Shown: positions 17,645 through 27,694, counted from the first letter of the stretch. The stretch is 64,000 bases of DNA from Thermosynechococcus vestitus BP-1 (GCF_000011345.1 NC_004113.1:930001-994000), one strand, 5' to 3'. Notes: generated by a model not told the origin, from the letters alone. Numbers and translations: made by a program.

Positions 17645-19375
17645 ATGTCATCACCCCTTTTGCGTGTCGAGGCCCTCACCGTTGACTTTCCCCAAGCCAA
17701 TCAAACCCTACGGGCAGTGGATGGGATTTCCTTTTACTTGGAGCGTGGCCAGACCCTTGGCCTTGTTGGTGAGTCGGGTTCAGGGAAATCGGTGACCTGT
17801 TTGGCGCTGTTGCAGTTGCTCTTGCCGCCGGCACAGATCAGCCATGGCCAAGCGTGGTTTCAGCCAGAACCCGAGGGGACAGCCATTGATTTGCTGCGCT
17901 GCCCCCCCCGCCAAATGCAGCAGATTCGGGGTCGCCAAATCGGTATGGTCTTCCAAGAGCCGATGAGTTCCCTCAATCCGGTCTACTCCATTGGCTTTCA
18001 ACTGGCAGAGGCCATTGATCCGCAGCAACGACTTTCCCAAGGGCAATGTCAACAGCGGGCGATCGCCCTCCTTGAGCAGGTGCATCTCCTCAAACCGGAA
18101 GACCCCCTTGAGGAGAAAAAGCGGTTTCTCGGTCGCTATCCCCATCAACTCTCCGGGGGGCAAATTCAGCGACTGATGATTGCCATGGCTATGGCGGCTT
18201 CGCCAGCGCTCTTGATTGCTGATGAGCCCACTACTGCCCTCGATGTTACTGTGCAGGCGGCGATCCTGCGGCTATTGCGAGAATTACAGCAGCAGTATCA
18301 TCTGTCATTGATTTTTGTGACCCATGATTTGAATCTGATTGCGGAATTGGCGGATCAGGTCGTTGTCATGTACCAAGGGCAGATTGTTGAATCGGGGACG
18401 GTGCAGCAGGTTTTTCGCCACCCCCAACATCCCTATACCAAGGGGCTACTGGCCTGTCGTCCCCGCTTGGATCAGCGCCTGGCGATTCTGCCAACAGTGG
18501 CGGATTTTCTAGGGGACACCCCCCCGCGATTAGAAGTGATTTCCCCAGGGCAGCAGCAGGAACGCCTAGGGCATTTGGCCAGCCAACCCCCCTTGGTGCG
18601 GGTGGAGCACCTCTGGGTTAAGTATCCGATTGCGGGGGGGCAGCGCTCGGTAACCGCCCTCAGGGATATCTCATTTACGATTCGCACAGGGGAGACCTTG
18701 GGCCTTGTGGGGGAATCGGGCTGTGGCAAAACCACCTTAGCACGCACCCTCTTGCGCCTCCTAGAACCGACCCAAGGCCAGATTTTTTTTGGCGATCGCG
18801 ACATTAGCCATCTATCGCCTCGCCAATTGCGTCCCCTGCGGCAACGCATGCAACTGATTTTCCAGGACCCCTACAGTTCCTTGAACCCACGCATGACCAT
18901 TGGCGAGTTGGTGGCCGAACCGCTGCGGATTCACCGCCCTCAGCAATCGCAACGGGAACACCGAGAGCGGGTGGCCTATCTCCTTGAGCGGGTGGGCATT
19001 GACCCCCAAGCTCAAAATCGCTATCCCCATGAATTTTCGGGGGGGCAGCGGCAGCGGATTTGCATTGCCCGTGCCTTGGCCTTGAATCCCGAGTTTGTCG
19101 TCTGCGATGAGTCGGTGTCCGCCTTGGATGTGTCGGTTCAGGCGCAGGTGCTGAATTTACTCAAGGAACTGCAGCGGGAATTTCAACTCACCTACCTCTT
19201 TATTTCCCACGACCTCAGTGTTGTTAAATTCATGAGCGATCGCCTGATGGTTATGTACAATGGCGAAATTGTGGAAATGGGTGAGGCGGAAGCCGTTTAC
19301 CAACAGCCACAGCACGAGTACACTCGCACATTAATTGCCGCGATTCCCCGTGGTCTTTCCCTTGAGGCAGCCTAG
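17645..19375 (+). CDS. Dual-domain ABC transporter ATPase (oligopeptide/GsiA-YejF type)
   Basis: Two complete nucleotide-binding domains in one 576-residue chain: Walker A GESGSGKS with LSGGQ and DEPTTALD in the first half, GESGCGKT with FSGGQ and DESVSALD in the second. Each is followed by the oligopeptide-family tail ([11 protein letters not shown] and [11 protein letters not shown]). The family (DppD-DppF fused, as in GsiA or YejF) energises import of peptides, glutathione or similar solutes. The ATG at 17645 ([11 protein letters not shown]) is preferred; an upstream frame to 17594 adds 17 residues without a ribosome site. No permease or binding-protein gene is adjacent. The next gene starts directly after its stop. 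Confidence 0.92.
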   Translation: MSSPLLRVEALTVDFPQANQTLRAVDGISFYLERGQTLGLVGESGSGKSVTCLALLQLLLPPAQISHGQAWFQPEPEGTAIDLLRCPPRQMQQIRGRQIGMVFQEPMSSLNPVYSIGFQLAEAIDPQQRLSQGQCQQRAIALLEQVHLLKPEDPLEEKKRFLGRYPHQLSGGQIQRLMIAMAMAASPALLIADEPTTALDVTVQAAILRLLRELQQQYHLSLIFVTHDLNLIAELADQVVVMYQGQIVESGTVQQVFRHPQHPYTKGLLACRPRLDQRLAILPTVADFLGDTPPRLEVISPGQQQERLGHLASQPPLVRVEHLWVKYPIAGGQRSVTALRDISFTIRTGETLGLVGESGCGKTTLARTLLRLLEPTQGQIFFGDRDISHLSPRQLRPLRQRMQLIFQDPYSSLNPRMTIGELVAEPLRIHRPQQSQREHRERVAYLLERVGIDPQAQNRYPHEFSGGQRQRICIARALALNPEFVVCDESVSALDVSVQAQVLNLLKELQREFQLTYLFISHDLSVVKFMSDRLMVMYNGEIVEMGEAEAVYQQPQHEYTRTLIAAIPRGLSLEAA

Positions 19376-20236
19376 ATGTTCTCCTCCCTTGATCTTAAGA
19401 AGACCCTTGCCACCCTGCGCCCCATTCTTTGGCAGGCCCTTGAGCAACTGCGCCAGTTTTACCGCCAGGTGAAGGATCTAACGGTGCAGGATAAAGGCGG
19501 TGATCCCGTCACCCTAGCGGATCAGCAAATTGATGCCTTTTTGCGCCATGCCCTCCAAGAGCATTTTCCGGCCTCGGAGTTTGGCTATCTCACAGAAGAA
19601 ACCTACACAGCCGGTCAGTCCCTATCGCAGCCCTATGTGTGGATCATTGATCCTTTGGACGGCACCTCCGACTTTCTGCAACAGACGGGGGAGTACGCAA
19701 TTCACGTTGCCCTTGTCCGTGAACACCGCCCCTGTTTAGCTGCTGTGGTCTGGCCCGAACAGGAGGTGATCTACACCGCCATTGCCGGTGGTGGCACCTA
19801 TCGAGAAACCCGCCACCGTTCAACACGCCTGCAAGTTCAGCCCCCCACCCCTGACCAGCCCCTGCGGGTGGTGATGAGCCGTAGCCATGGGGGCGATCGC
19901 CTCGAGGCCTTTTTAAGCAGCTTAGGATCAGTACAGCTAATGCCGATGGGGAGTATGGGCTGTAAAACGGCTAGCATTTGCCAAGGGGATGCCCATCTGT
20001 ACGTTAGCCTTGCAGGGCGCACTGCCCCAAAAGACTGGGACTTGGCAGCACCGGATTTGATCATGCAGGAGGCAGGGGGCGCCTTTACCTATGCCAATGG
20101 CAAGTTACCCCACTACAATCGCACTGATGTGCAGCACTGGGAACCGTTGGTGGTGTGTCATCCTGCCTTGAGTCGCAGGGTGGGCGATCGCCTGCAAGCC
20201 TTTTTACAGGAAAATCAAGGCTATTCTGGAAAATAG
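19376..20236 (+). CDS. Inositol-monophosphatase family phosphatase (CysQ-like)
   Basis: Mg-dependent, lithium-sensitive-type phosphatase of 286 residues. Metal and substrate motifs are visible: DPVTLADQQID, GYLTEET, WIIDPLDGTSDF and KDWDLAAPDLIMQEAGG. The closest family is 3'(2'),5'-bisphosphate nucleotidase (CysQ), which removes PAP formed in sulfate assimilation; inositol or fructose bisphosphate substrates cannot be excluded. The ATG follows the ABC ATPase stop with no gap, so it is likely translated from the same message. Confidence 0.9.
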   Translation: MFSSLDLKKTLATLRPILWQALEQLRQFYRQVKDLTVQDKGGDPVTLADQQIDAFLRHALQEHFPASEFGYLTEETYTAGQSLSQPYVWIIDPLDGTSDFLQQTGEYAIHVALVREHRPCLAAVVWPEQEVIYTAIAGGGTYRETRHRSTRLQVQPPTPDQPLRVVMSRSHGGDRLEAFLSSLGSVQLMPMGSMGCKTASICQGDAHLYVSLAGRTAPKDWDLAAPDLIMQEAGGAFTYANGKLPHYNRTDVQHWEPLVVCHPALSRRVGDRLQAFLQENQGYSGK

Positions 20237-20264
20237 GCAAGTTCAGTCGGATAAAGGACAGGGC

Positions 20265-21641
20265 ATGGTTTTTAATTGGTTTCGACGCAAGTTTGGCGGC
20301 AGTGGTGAGGAGCCATCGCCCGCTGCAGAAAGCCCAACGGAAGTGCCACCGGCAGAATCCACCGCATCGACTGCTTCCCCCGGCATCCTCAACTGGGCCA
20401 AAACGGCACTCCAGTCCATTCAAGCGCGACAGCAATCGCAGCGTCCTACAACCGTTGAAACCACCGAAGAAACTCAGGAGACACCGACTGCTGAACCAGT
20501 GGCGGCTGATGCCTCTTTTCCCGTCTCTACAGAGTCTACCGAGACCGCTGTTGCTGAACCTGCTCCTATCCAGCCCCTTGTTGAAGCGGAGCCTAGGGAA
20601 CCAGACCCCCCCCTTCTTCTTGATGAGGGCTTTTTGTGGTCGGCGGCGGTGCTTGCCGCCCAAGGCCGGCGCCCAGAGGAGGTGGATCTTGAGGAAATTA
20701 CTTGGTTGCAACGCCTGCGCCAGGGTCTGGGCAAAACCCGTCGCGGACTGGTGCACCAATTGCGGGCGATCGTCGGCCAAGGCCCCTTAAGTCGGGATGC
20801 CGTCGAAGCAATTGAGATGTTGCTGTTGCAGGCGGATGTGGGGGTCAAGGCCACAGAGCAAATTATTGCGGCGCTGCAAACAAAAATTCGCCAAGAAACA
20901 CTCCCTGCCGATCAGGCGATCGCCTACCTGAAGGAGATTCTGCGGGACATTCTTGATCGCCCCTTTCAACAGGGCTACCGCCGCAACTGTGCCCCGAAAA
21001 AGGGCACGCTGAATATTTGGTTGATTGCCGGTGTCAACGGTGTCGGCAAAACCACCACCATTGGCAAGCTTGCCCACATTGCTACCCAGTCGGGCTATCG
21101 CTGTTTGATTGCAGCAGCAGATACCTTTCGGGCAGCCGCCACCGAACAGGTGAAAATTTGGGGACAGCGCTCCAATGTTGAGGTGATTGCCAACCCCGGC
21201 AAAAATACCGATCCCGCTGCCGTGGTCTTTGATGCCATTGGTGCTGCCCAAGCCCGGGGCACAGAATTGCTCCTGGTGGATACCGCTGGCCGCCTGCAAA
21301 ACAAGGCCAACCTGATGGAGGAACTCAAGAAAATCCGCCGCATCATTGATAAAAGGGCGGGCGATGCCCAAATTGAATCGCTCCTGGTGCTCGATGCGAC
21401 CCTCGGCCAAAATGGCTTGCGTCAAGCACAGGTGTTTGCAGAAGCAGCGCAACTCACTGGGGTGATCCTGACCAAGTTGGACGGGACGGCAAAAGGGGGG
21501 GTGGCCTTGGCGGTGGTGCAGGAATTGGGGCTACCCATCCGCTTTATTGGTGCTGGCGAAGGAATTAAGGACTTGCGTCCCTTTTCCAGTTTTGAATTTG
21601 TTGAGGCACTCCTCTCCAGTGATGCGGAGGTTGCAGCATGA
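20265..21641 (+). CDS. ftsY: Signal recognition particle receptor FtsY
   Basis: GTPase receptor that docks SRP-ribosome complexes at the membrane; 458 residues. A long acidic Glu/Pro/Thr-rich A region (about 1-130, with [20 protein letters not shown]) is followed by the N domain and the G domain: [15 protein letters not shown] (P-loop), [30 protein letters not shown] and the closing [10 protein letters not shown]. Length is normal for a cyanobacterial FtsY. The TGA stop overlaps the ATG of the following aminotransferase gene (ATGA), so the two were coupled before an insertion sequence disrupted the latter. Confidence 0.96.
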   Translation: MVFNWFRRKFGGSGEEPSPAAESPTEVPPAESTASTASPGILNWAKTALQSIQARQQSQRPTTVETTEETQETPTAEPVAADASFPVSTESTETAVAEPAPIQPLVEAEPREPDPPLLLDEGFLWSAAVLAAQGRRPEEVDLEEITWLQRLRQGLGKTRRGLVHQLRAIVGQGPLSRDAVEAIEMLLLQADVGVKATEQIIAALQTKIRQETLPADQAIAYLKEILRDILDRPFQQGYRRNCAPKKGTLNIWLIAGVNGVGKTTTIGKLAHIATQSGYRCLIAAADTFRAAATEQVKIWGQRSNVEVIANPGKNTDPAAVVFDAIGAAQARGTELLLVDTAGRLQNKANLMEELKKIRRIIDKRAGDAQIESLLVLDATLGQNGLRQAQVFAEAAQLTGVILTKLDGTAKGGVALAVVQELGLPIRFIGAGEGIKDLRPFSSFEFVEALLSSDAEVAA

Positions 21642-21824
21642 GGCTGGCCGATCGCCTGCGGTACTTCCAAGGCAATGTTTTTGATGCGATGGATCGGGCA
21701 AAGGCAGCCGTGGCGGCTACTGGGCGGCCGATTGTGGATCTCTCCCTTGGTTCTGCGGATTTGCCCGTCGCCGATCACATTCTTGCGGCCATAGAAGCGT
21801 CGGTGCGCGATGCCAGCACCTATG

Positions 21825-21830
21825 GCTATC
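21825..21830. repeat. Target site duplication GCTATC (left copy)
   Basis: GCTATC directly precedes the left terminus of the IS481 element and is repeated at 22932-22937 right after its other end. Deleting the element plus one copy restores the aminotransferase frame exactly. Confidence 0.93.
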
Positions 21831-22818
21831 TGTCAAGACCCGTGACATTATCTACCCTTGAAACGAAGAGGTCTGGTCGCTCAGTTTGCCACCATCGCAG
21901 TTTCTCAATGGGAGTCATGTGGCCCAAAACGCGTTGGGGAATGCGGTGATTGTACGCCCAAAGGTATCGCGTGAGCGTCTCTTGCAAGTCGGCTGCCGAG
22001 ACAAAGCGTTCAGCGCGCAGAATCTCCGCAATGCGGCCGTTGAAGCGTTCCACCATCCCGTTGGTTTGCGGATGGCGGGGTTGGATGAGCCGATGGGTGA
22101 TGCGCTTTTCACGACAGAGCTGATCAAACGGATGGTGTCCCGTGGGTTGGCGTTCGCCTGCGGAGGAGAAACGGTCGGTAAACTCCTTGCCGTTATCAGT
22201 CAGCACCGTACGCACCACGAAAGGAGCGTTGGCAAGGACATTTGCAAGAAAGCGCGTTGCCGATTCTGCGCTCTTCTCCTCGTGGATTGCCAAATAGACC
22301 CAGCGCGTTGCCCGATCAATCGCGACAAAGAGGTAGCGGCGCTGCTCCTCATCCGGCATTTGTGGCAGGTATTTGACGTCGATGTGGATGAACCCAGGTG
22401 CGTACGCTTTGAACTGCCGCGTGGTGCTTTTGGGACTGCCTTCGAGGCTTTCGCGTTCCTTTTGCAGTATCCTGAGGTTCGAGACTCCGTGGCGACGCAG
22501 GCAGCGATCCAGCGCTGAGCGGCTCAGATTGGGGTTGAGGAACGTCCGGGCAAGAACGAGAAGGTCATCAAGAGGCAGCAAAAGGAGCTTACGCACCTCA
22601 ACGATCACAAGCTCTTGCGCTTCCGTAAGCGTCGTTTGCAGGCGGTGCGGGCGGGTGCTTTTGTCTTCAACGGTTGCGCGCTTACGCCATTTCGCTACCG
22701 TGTGCCGGTGGATCCCGTAACGTCTGGCAAGCTCGCGATGACTGATCGAAGCCGGTGCTTGTTGGATTTCACGGCGAATTCGGGGTGTCGTTCGGGCGTT
22801 GGCATGAATACGTGGCAT
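21826..22818 (-). CDS. IS481-family DDE transposase
   Basis: 330-residue transposase. An N-terminal helix-turn-helix (ISHRELARRYGIHRHTVAKW) and second HTH-like region precede an integrase core with the DDE residues in HIDVKYLP, VLTDNGKEF and NGMVERFNGR. The ATG at 22818 (MPRIHAN) has GGAG at a good distance; a longer frame to 22863 runs towards the element edge. The stop codon is not inside the element: the frame passes the left terminus and ends at TAG within the duplicated target GCTATC (bases 21826-21828, read on the minus strand). The protein looks complete and is presumably active. Confidence 0.95.
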   Translation of the reverse strand: MPRIHANARTTPRIRREIQQAPASISHRELARRYGIHRHTVAKWRKRATVEDKSTRPHRLQTTLTEAQELVIVEVRKLLLLPLDDLLVLARTFLNPNLSRSALDRCLRRHGVSNLRILQKERESLEGSPKSTTRQFKAYAPGFIHIDVKYLPQMPDEEQRRYLFVAIDRATRWVYLAIHEEKSAESATRFLANVLANAPFVVRTVLTDNGKEFTDRFSSAGERQPTGHHPFDQLCREKRITHRLIQPRHPQTNGMVERFNGRIAEILRAERFVSAADLQETLTRYLWAYNHRIPQRVLGHMTPIEKLRWWQTERPDLFVSRVDNVTGLDR

Positions 22819-22931
22819 GGTGATACTCCATCGTTGAACGCTTTCCGACCTTGGAACAAGCACTCAAGGAGCCGGTACGCTTCGAAGAGTTTAGCACGAC
22901 TTCTGGGAATATAATGATGCGGGACCTGACA
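21831..22931 (-). mobile_element. Complete IS481-family insertion sequence (1101 bp)
   Basis: The termini are imperfect inverted repeats: TGTCAAGACCCGTGACATTA at the left and, read inward from the right, TGTCAGGTCCCGCATCATTA. TGTCA at the tips, about 1.1 kb length and a single DDE transposase are typical of IS481. It is flanked by a 6-bp duplication, GCTATC. It carries no HIP1 octamer, unlike the surrounding genes. All these features indicate a recent, intact insertion. Confidence 0.95.
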
Positions 22932-22937
22932 GCTATC
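22932..22937. repeat. Target site duplication GCTATC (right copy)
   Basis: Second copy of the 6-bp duplication flanking the IS481 element, directly after its right terminus at 22931. Confidence 0.93.
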
Positions 22938-23930
22938 AACTCTTTGCCAGTACAGCGGCCTTTCGCCAAGCCGTAGCCATTTGGTTTGAACGCCGCTTTG
23001 GCCTCAGGGTAGATCCCGAGCGGGAGGTGCTGATGCTCATTGGCTCTCAAGAGGGAACGGCACACTTGCCCCTTGCGGTGATGAATCCCCAAGAGTATGC
23101 ACTGGTGCTCGATCCGGGGTATCCCTCCCATGTGGGTGGGGTCTATCTTGCGGGTGGACAAGTGTATCCACTACCCCTGCGCTCAGAGGATCACTTTTTG
23201 CCAGATTTGGCGGCGATTCCCCTGGCGGTACGGGAGCAGGCCAAACTTTTGATCCTCAGCTATCCCCACAATCCCACCACGGCGGTGGCGCCCTTGGACT
23301 TTTTCAAGACGGCGGTTGAGTTTTGCGATCGCCACGGCATTTTACTGGTGCATGATTTTCCCTACCTTGATCTGGTGTTTGACGGGGAGCGGGCACCCTC
23401 GATCTTTGAAGTGGATCGCGATCGCCAAGTGGGGATTGAATTCTATAGCCTCTCCAAGTCCTACAATATGGGCGGGTTTCGCATTGGCTTTGCCATTGGC
23501 CGTGCTGACATCATTGCCGCCCTGCGTCAAATCAAATCGGTGATTGACTTTAACCAATACGCCGGCATTCTACGGGGGGCCATTGCCGCCCTCACGGGGG
23601 ATCAAACCTGTGTCCAGCAGACGCGGGAAATTTTTCGGCAGCGGCGCGATGTCTTTGTCCAAGCCCTCGGCGATCATGGCTGGCCGGTGCCCCTCCCGCC
23701 AGCGACAATGTATGTGTGGGCGCAACTGCCGGCGCCTTGGCAGCGGGATTCCCTTGGCTTTTGTCAAGCCCTTGTTCAGGCAACGGGGATTGCAGCGGCT
23801 CCCGGATCGGGTTTTGGTCAGGGGGGAGAGGGCTATGTGCGCTTTGCCCTAGTGCGCGATCGCCCCTGTTTAGAGGTGGCCGCTGCCCAAATTGCCGCAT
23901 TTAGCCAAACGGTCCCTAAGGTGTAGCGTC

Positions 23931-24092
23931 CTAGTCTCCCATGATCCACGCCAAGAGCAGAATTAGACTGCCCCAAAGGACGATGGCAGGAATATGAATG
24001 GCGCGCACCACTTCTAGGGGAGTTAAAACTAGCACCTTGGTCAAGAGATTGGTAATTGTACAAAGAAAAATCAGCAAAATGATAAAGAACAT
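23931..24092 (-). CDS. 53-residue two-helix membrane protein
   Basis: A short gene reading MFFIILLIFLCTITNLL to LLLAWIMGD. Two hydrophobic segments (about residues 2-25 and 34-51) are separated by TPLEVVRAIHIP, a hairpin topology. It starts 11 bases after the stop of the SDR gene on the same strand, so it is the last gene of a VanY-SDR-small protein operon. It ends five bases from the convergent aminotransferase pseudogene. No family is recognised; codon use is like its neighbours. Confidence 0.6.
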   Translation of the reverse strand: MFFIILLIFLCTITNLLTKVLVLTPLEVVRAIHIPAIVLWGSLILLLAWIMGD

Positions 24093-24103
24093 GGCAACTC
24101 GCC

Positions 24104-24820
24104 CTAGGCATTGCCATAGATGGGAATCACGGCGCCACTAATGGCCGCCGCTCCCTCGGAAATGAGGTAGGCAATCAGCTCAGCGATCGCCGCAGGACTC
24201 ACCCAATGTGCTGCTTGTGCTTCCCCCATTGCCGCCCGATTGGCGGGGGTATCAATAATGCTAGGAAGGATCACATTGGCAGTGATATTTTTGCCTTTGG
24301 TTTCGGCAGCGATCGCCCGCGTGAAGGCCACGACTGCTGCTTTGGCAGCACAATAGGCAGCCAGCTCCGCTGCCGGTTCGACGGCACCGCGGGACCCAAT
24401 GGTGACAATGCGTCCGTATTGCTGTGCTTGCATGCGTTTAAGGGCGTGCTTACAGACTAAGAAGGTCGTCTCAACATTGAGGCGAAAACTCTGCTGCCAA
24501 TCGCTGAGGGCAAATTGTGCCGTTGCCCCCATACTAAAGCCACCCACGAGGTGAACCACAGCATCTAATTGCGGCATTCGCTCCACAAGCGCTGCTACTT
24601 CACTTTCATTGTTCAAGTCCGCTGCCACAAACCGCACATTGGCCAATTCCGCCGCCGCCAATTGCTTTTCGAGAGCAACACGGGCAGTCCCATCAATGTA
24701 GGGAATTGTCAGGGTATAGCCGTGGCTCAAGAGAACAGGCACCACCCCTTGGCCCAGCCCCCCTGTGCCACCGGTCACTAAAACTGCACGATGTTGGAAT
24801 CCTGAGGGAAATCCTGTCAT
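24104..24820 (-). CDS. Short-chain dehydrogenase/reductase
   Basis: NAD(P)-binding oxidoreductase of 238 residues. The glycine motif is VTGGTGGLGQGVV. The catalytic Ser lies in IVTIGSRGAV and the Tyr/Lys pair in AAYCAAKAAVVAF (YxxxK). Asp in VAADLNNESEV favours NAD(H)-type adenine contacts. The ATG at 24820 (MTGFPSG) overlaps the TGA of the VanY-type gene by four bases (ATGA), which indicates coupling. Substrate unknown. Confidence 0.9.
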   Translation of the reverse strand: MTGFPSGFQHRAVLVTGGTGGLGQGVVPVLLSHGYTLTIPYIDGTARVALEKQLAAAELANVRFVAADLNNESEVAALVERMPQLDAVVHLVGGFSMGATAQFALSDWQQSFRLNVETTFLVCKHALKRMQAQQYGRIVTIGSRGAVEPAAELAAYCAAKAAVVAFTRAIAAETKGKNITANVILPSIIDTPANRAAMGEAQAAHWVSPAAIAELIAYLISEGAAAISGAVIPIYGNA

Positions 24821-25539
24821 GGGGCATTCCTCAATCGGAGTTGTCGGGCTCTGTAGAAGGTTTGCAAACTGTGGCGATCGCCAACAAATCGCCAGTGCCA
24901 CGGTTCATAACTCACTCCCTGGGGGTTATTGCGAGGAAAGGACAGCTCAAAACTAAAACGAGCCGCATTCTTTGCCAACCAGCGAAAGGCAGGAGTATCC
25001 TCAAAGGTTTCCTTGAGATGGGTTTGGGGCTGGGCGCCATCGCCAATATCAACGGCATAGCCGGTGTGGTGTTCACTATAGCCAGGGGGCGCACTCACCA
25101 ATGCCCGCTCACTTGCCCGCTGTGCCCGATGCTCCTTGACCTCAAAAAAAAGATAGTCCTGATCCTGTGTGGAGCGAAATCCAGAAAGGGGGATCAACAC
25201 CACCCCCTCTTGCTGCGCGGCTGCTACCATTGCCCGAAACCGCTCTGCTGCCGCTCGCCGTAACTTGATTTGGCCATCGGCGCTTACCGGTTCCAGTTCT
25301 GAGAGGGGAGCCTCTTCATAGGGCAGATGTCCCAGCAGATTTTCAGTTGGCGTTACCGTTGACGCCCTTCCCGTGGCTGTGGGGGATGTCGCGGGACGAC
25401 TGAGGAACCATGCTGCTCCTACCCCCATAAAACCCACGAGCACAATGGCGCTGGCGATCGCCCATCCCCCTTGCCGAGGTTTCTCCTTCCCCTGGGGGAT
25501 AGGTTGTAGCCGCTCCGCAACAGGAATATCTTGATCCAT
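24817..25539 (-). CDS. VanY-type D-alanyl-D-alanine carboxypeptidase
   Basis: Membrane-anchored zinc peptidase of 240 residues that trims D-Ala from peptidoglycan stem peptides. A cytoplasmic tail and one transmembrane helix (about 27-48, WAIASAIVLVGFMGVGAAWF) precede a Thr/Ala linker and the VanY domain. Zinc ligands are visible in SEHHTGYAVDIGDG (His, Asp) and EPWHWRF (His), with SGFRSTQDQ as the substrate motif. It heads a three-gene operon. It is followed upstream, 40 bases away, by the lytic transglycosylase gene on the same strand, consistent with a cell-wall theme. Confidence 0.92.
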   Translation of the reverse strand: MDQDIPVAERLQPIPQGKEKPRQGGWAIASAIVLVGFMGVGAAWFLSRPATSPTATGRASTVTPTENLLGHLPYEEAPLSELEPVSADGQIKLRRAAAERFRAMVAAAQQEGVVLIPLSGFRSTQDQDYLFFEVKEHRAQRASERALVSAPPGYSEHHTGYAVDIGDGAQPQTHLKETFEDTPAFRWLAKNAARFSFELSFPRNNPQGVSYEPWHWRFVGDRHSLQTFYRARQLRLRNAP

Positions 25540-25579
25540 GATTCAACCCTGTTCTTTTGTAGAGAATAGACGATTTTTC

Positions 25580-27694
25580 CTAAGGCTGGGCATAGAGTTG
25601 CCAGTAGTTCCAGTAGTTTTCCAAAACACTCTTGACATAGCCATAGGTCTCAGGAAAAGGAATCGATTCCACAAAGCGATCGCTATCGCCAATATCGAAC
25701 CGCTCTAACCACTGGCTGACATTGCCGGGGCCGGCATTGTAACTGGCCAAGGCTAAGAGCGTGTTTTGATTGTACTGATTGTGGGTGTAGTCAAAGTACC
25801 ACGTGCCCAAGCGGATATTGTGCTCCGGATCCACAAGGGAATAGTCCTCTAGGTTCAACTGCTGGGCAATCCAAGCGGCCGTCTCTGGCATCAACTGCAT
25901 TAACCCCGTTGCCCCCACCACTGAGCGGATATCCTTTTCAAAGCGAGATTCTTGGCGAATCAGGGCCATTACCAATAGGGGATTTAAGTTGTGGGCCAGT
26001 GACCACTTTTTGACCAATTCCCAGTAGGGCAAGGGGTAAAGGGCATACCAGAAGCGCAGATCACGGCGAATGGGCGCAAAGAATGTGGCCACCTGCGGTT
26101 CCCGGGCGGCCCGCGTAAACAAGTTTTGCAGCATAAAGATGCCATCGAGATATTCCCCCACACCAAGGCGAATCAGGCCATCCGTGAGTTGCTCTGCCGC
26201 TGTTGGTGTCACTCGGTTCTGGAATTCCCACTGCCAGCGCTGCCAAGCCTCCTGAAATTGCCGCAGGAGATACAGTTCTTGCAGTGTTGGGCTGCCCGTT
26301 GCTAGAGGGAGTAGGGGTTGGCGATCGCCCGCCACTGAGGGACGCTGCTGTCGCAGGGTTGTAAAGGTGCCCACGGGTTTCTGAAGCAGACTGGCAGCTC
26401 GCCAAGCATAGTAGGTGTGGGGATAGCGCTCCGTCACAAGTTGCCAGGTTTGGCGTTGCGCTTGGGGTTGTCCTGCTTCCCCTTGCCATTTTCCTTGCCA
26501 AAAGGCGGCTCGGGCAGCAAGCTCACTCTCAGGGTTGAACTTGAGAATCTCCCTAACCCACTGTTGTGCCTGAGACCACTGCCGTTTTTGGGCAGCCCCT
26601 TGGGCCAGTTGCCAGCGCAGTTCGGCGGCGGCGCTGCTTTGGGGATAGGTCTTGAAGAGTTGTTGCTGGCTTTGTTGTGCCCCTTTGGTATTCCCCAGTT
26701 CCCTATAGGCTTGGTACTGTTCCAGAAGGGCATCGGCAGCGATCGCTGGCGCTTGATTTTCAGTGGCTAACTGAAGGCACTTCGCCAGCAAAGGGAGACG
26801 CTCCGCTGCGGTTTTGGCTAAGCGGGCCAGGCGCAATTGGGCAAGGGCGGCTTCTGAACTGTTGGGAAAGCGTTGGATCAGGGCTTGATAGGCAGCGATC
26901 GCCCCAGTTCTCTCGCCGCTCAGCTGCCGTCCTCGGCCCACACGATAGAGATTCAAAGGCGTTGGTCGTGCCTTGGCGTAGGCCTCTGCTGCCGGGGCAT
27001 ACTGCATTTTTTCCCAATAGCCAAAGGCGATCGCTTCCCAATCGGCTGGCGTGAGTTGATCGGCGTAGCGCTGACGCAAAATTTCGAGGTAGGTGCCGTA
27101 CCCTTGAAGAAAAAGACCGTAGCGTGCCACCAACTTCAGGTAAGGGACTTGATCGGGATTTTTCTCTAACTGTTGTGCCACATAGTGGACGACGGCAGGA
27201 TGTTGCGGAAAGCGAGCGATCGCCCGTTGGGGTTGATTTAAGCTCAGTAGAGCAATTGCCGCCTCAGGTTCGCTGCCATAATCCCGCAGCAACTGTTCCC
27301 ACGTTTCCTGGGCTCTGCGGCTGTCCCCCTGTTGGCGATAGGCCTCAGCCCGCAGTAGGAGAATAGGTGCTGCCATCGGCCGGTAGGTCTGTTCAAGGTT
27401 TTGGAGCCATTGCAGCGCTACTTGGGGTTGCCGTTGACTCAGGCTTTCTACGGCCAAAAGATAGCGGGCGCGATCGCGCTTAAGGAGATCCGCAGACTGT
27501 GCCCATTGCTCCAGTTCTGGCAAAGTTTGGGGGGGTGCCTCAACGGTGAGGGTGTAAAGGGGCTTCAATGAGGGCGATCGCCAGTGGTACCAACTGAACA
27601 GCCCACCGCCAACAAGCAGTGCCGCTAGCACCAGCGACCCCAGCCAAAGCCGTATTCGTTGTCGATGCTTTCCCTTTGGGAATGATTTAACCAT
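25580..27694 (-). CDS. Soluble lytic murein transglycosylase with TPR superhelix
   Basis: 704-residue Slt70-like enzyme that cleaves peptidoglycan glycan strands to 1,6-anhydro ends. An N-terminal signal anchor (about 13-35, LWLGSLVLAALLVGGGLFSW) is followed by a long alpha-helical TPR-type region (about 60-480). The C-terminal lysozyme-like domain has the catalytic Glu in LVMALIRQESRFE and the motifs VGATGLMQLMPETA, LALASYNAGPGNV and ESIPFPETYGYV. The usual Slt architecture and length are met. Likely periplasmic or membrane-tethered. Upstream is a gene-poor 0.8-kb stretch. Confidence 0.93.
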   Translation of the reverse strand: MVKSFPKGKHRQRIRLWLGSLVLAALLVGGGLFSWYHWRSPSLKPLYTLTVEAPPQTLPELEQWAQSADLLKRDRARYLLAVESLSQRQPQVALQWLQNLEQTYRPMAAPILLLRAEAYRQQGDSRRAQETWEQLLRDYGSEPEAAIALLSLNQPQRAIARFPQHPAVVHYVAQQLEKNPDQVPYLKLVARYGLFLQGYGTYLEILRQRYADQLTPADWEAIAFGYWEKMQYAPAAEAYAKARPTPLNLYRVGRGRQLSGERTGAIAAYQALIQRFPNSSEAALAQLRLARLAKTAAERLPLLAKCLQLATENQAPAIAADALLEQYQAYRELGNTKGAQQSQQQLFKTYPQSSAAAELRWQLAQGAAQKRQWSQAQQWVREILKFNPESELAARAAFWQGKWQGEAGQPQAQRQTWQLVTERYPHTYYAWRAASLLQKPVGTFTTLRQQRPSVAGDRQPLLPLATGSPTLQELYLLRQFQEAWQRWQWEFQNRVTPTAAEQLTDGLIRLGVGEYLDGIFMLQNLFTRAAREPQVATFFAPIRRDLRFWYALYPLPYWELVKKWSLAHNLNPLLVMALIRQESRFEKDIRSVVGATGLMQLMPETAAWIAQQLNLEDYSLVDPEHNIRLGTWYFDYTHNQYNQNTLLALASYNAGPGNVSQWLERFDIGDSDRFVESIPFPETYGYVKSVLENYWNYWQLYAQP

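Larger units (their letters stand above)
21638..23926 (+). pseudogene. Aminotransferase (LL-DAP aminotransferase-like) split by IS481
   Basis: Class I/II PLP aminotransferase interrupted after 64 codons. The 5' piece is 21638-21830 ([13 protein letters not shown] to STYGY), the 3' piece 22938-23926. Joining them with one copy of the 6-bp duplication gives TYGYQLFASTAAFRQ in frame and a 393-residue protein of normal length. Visible motifs include PHNPTTAVAP, the LSKSYNMGGFRIGF PLP-lysine segment and a C-terminal YVRFALV region. The family is the LL-diaminopimelate / alanine-type aminotransferases; in cyanobacteria such enzymes make lysine precursors or act on aromatic acids, and I cannot choose. 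The 3' piece has a Met codon at 23027 but would lack the whole N-terminal domain, so the gene is presumed dead. Its start overlaps the ftsY stop. Confidence 0.92.
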
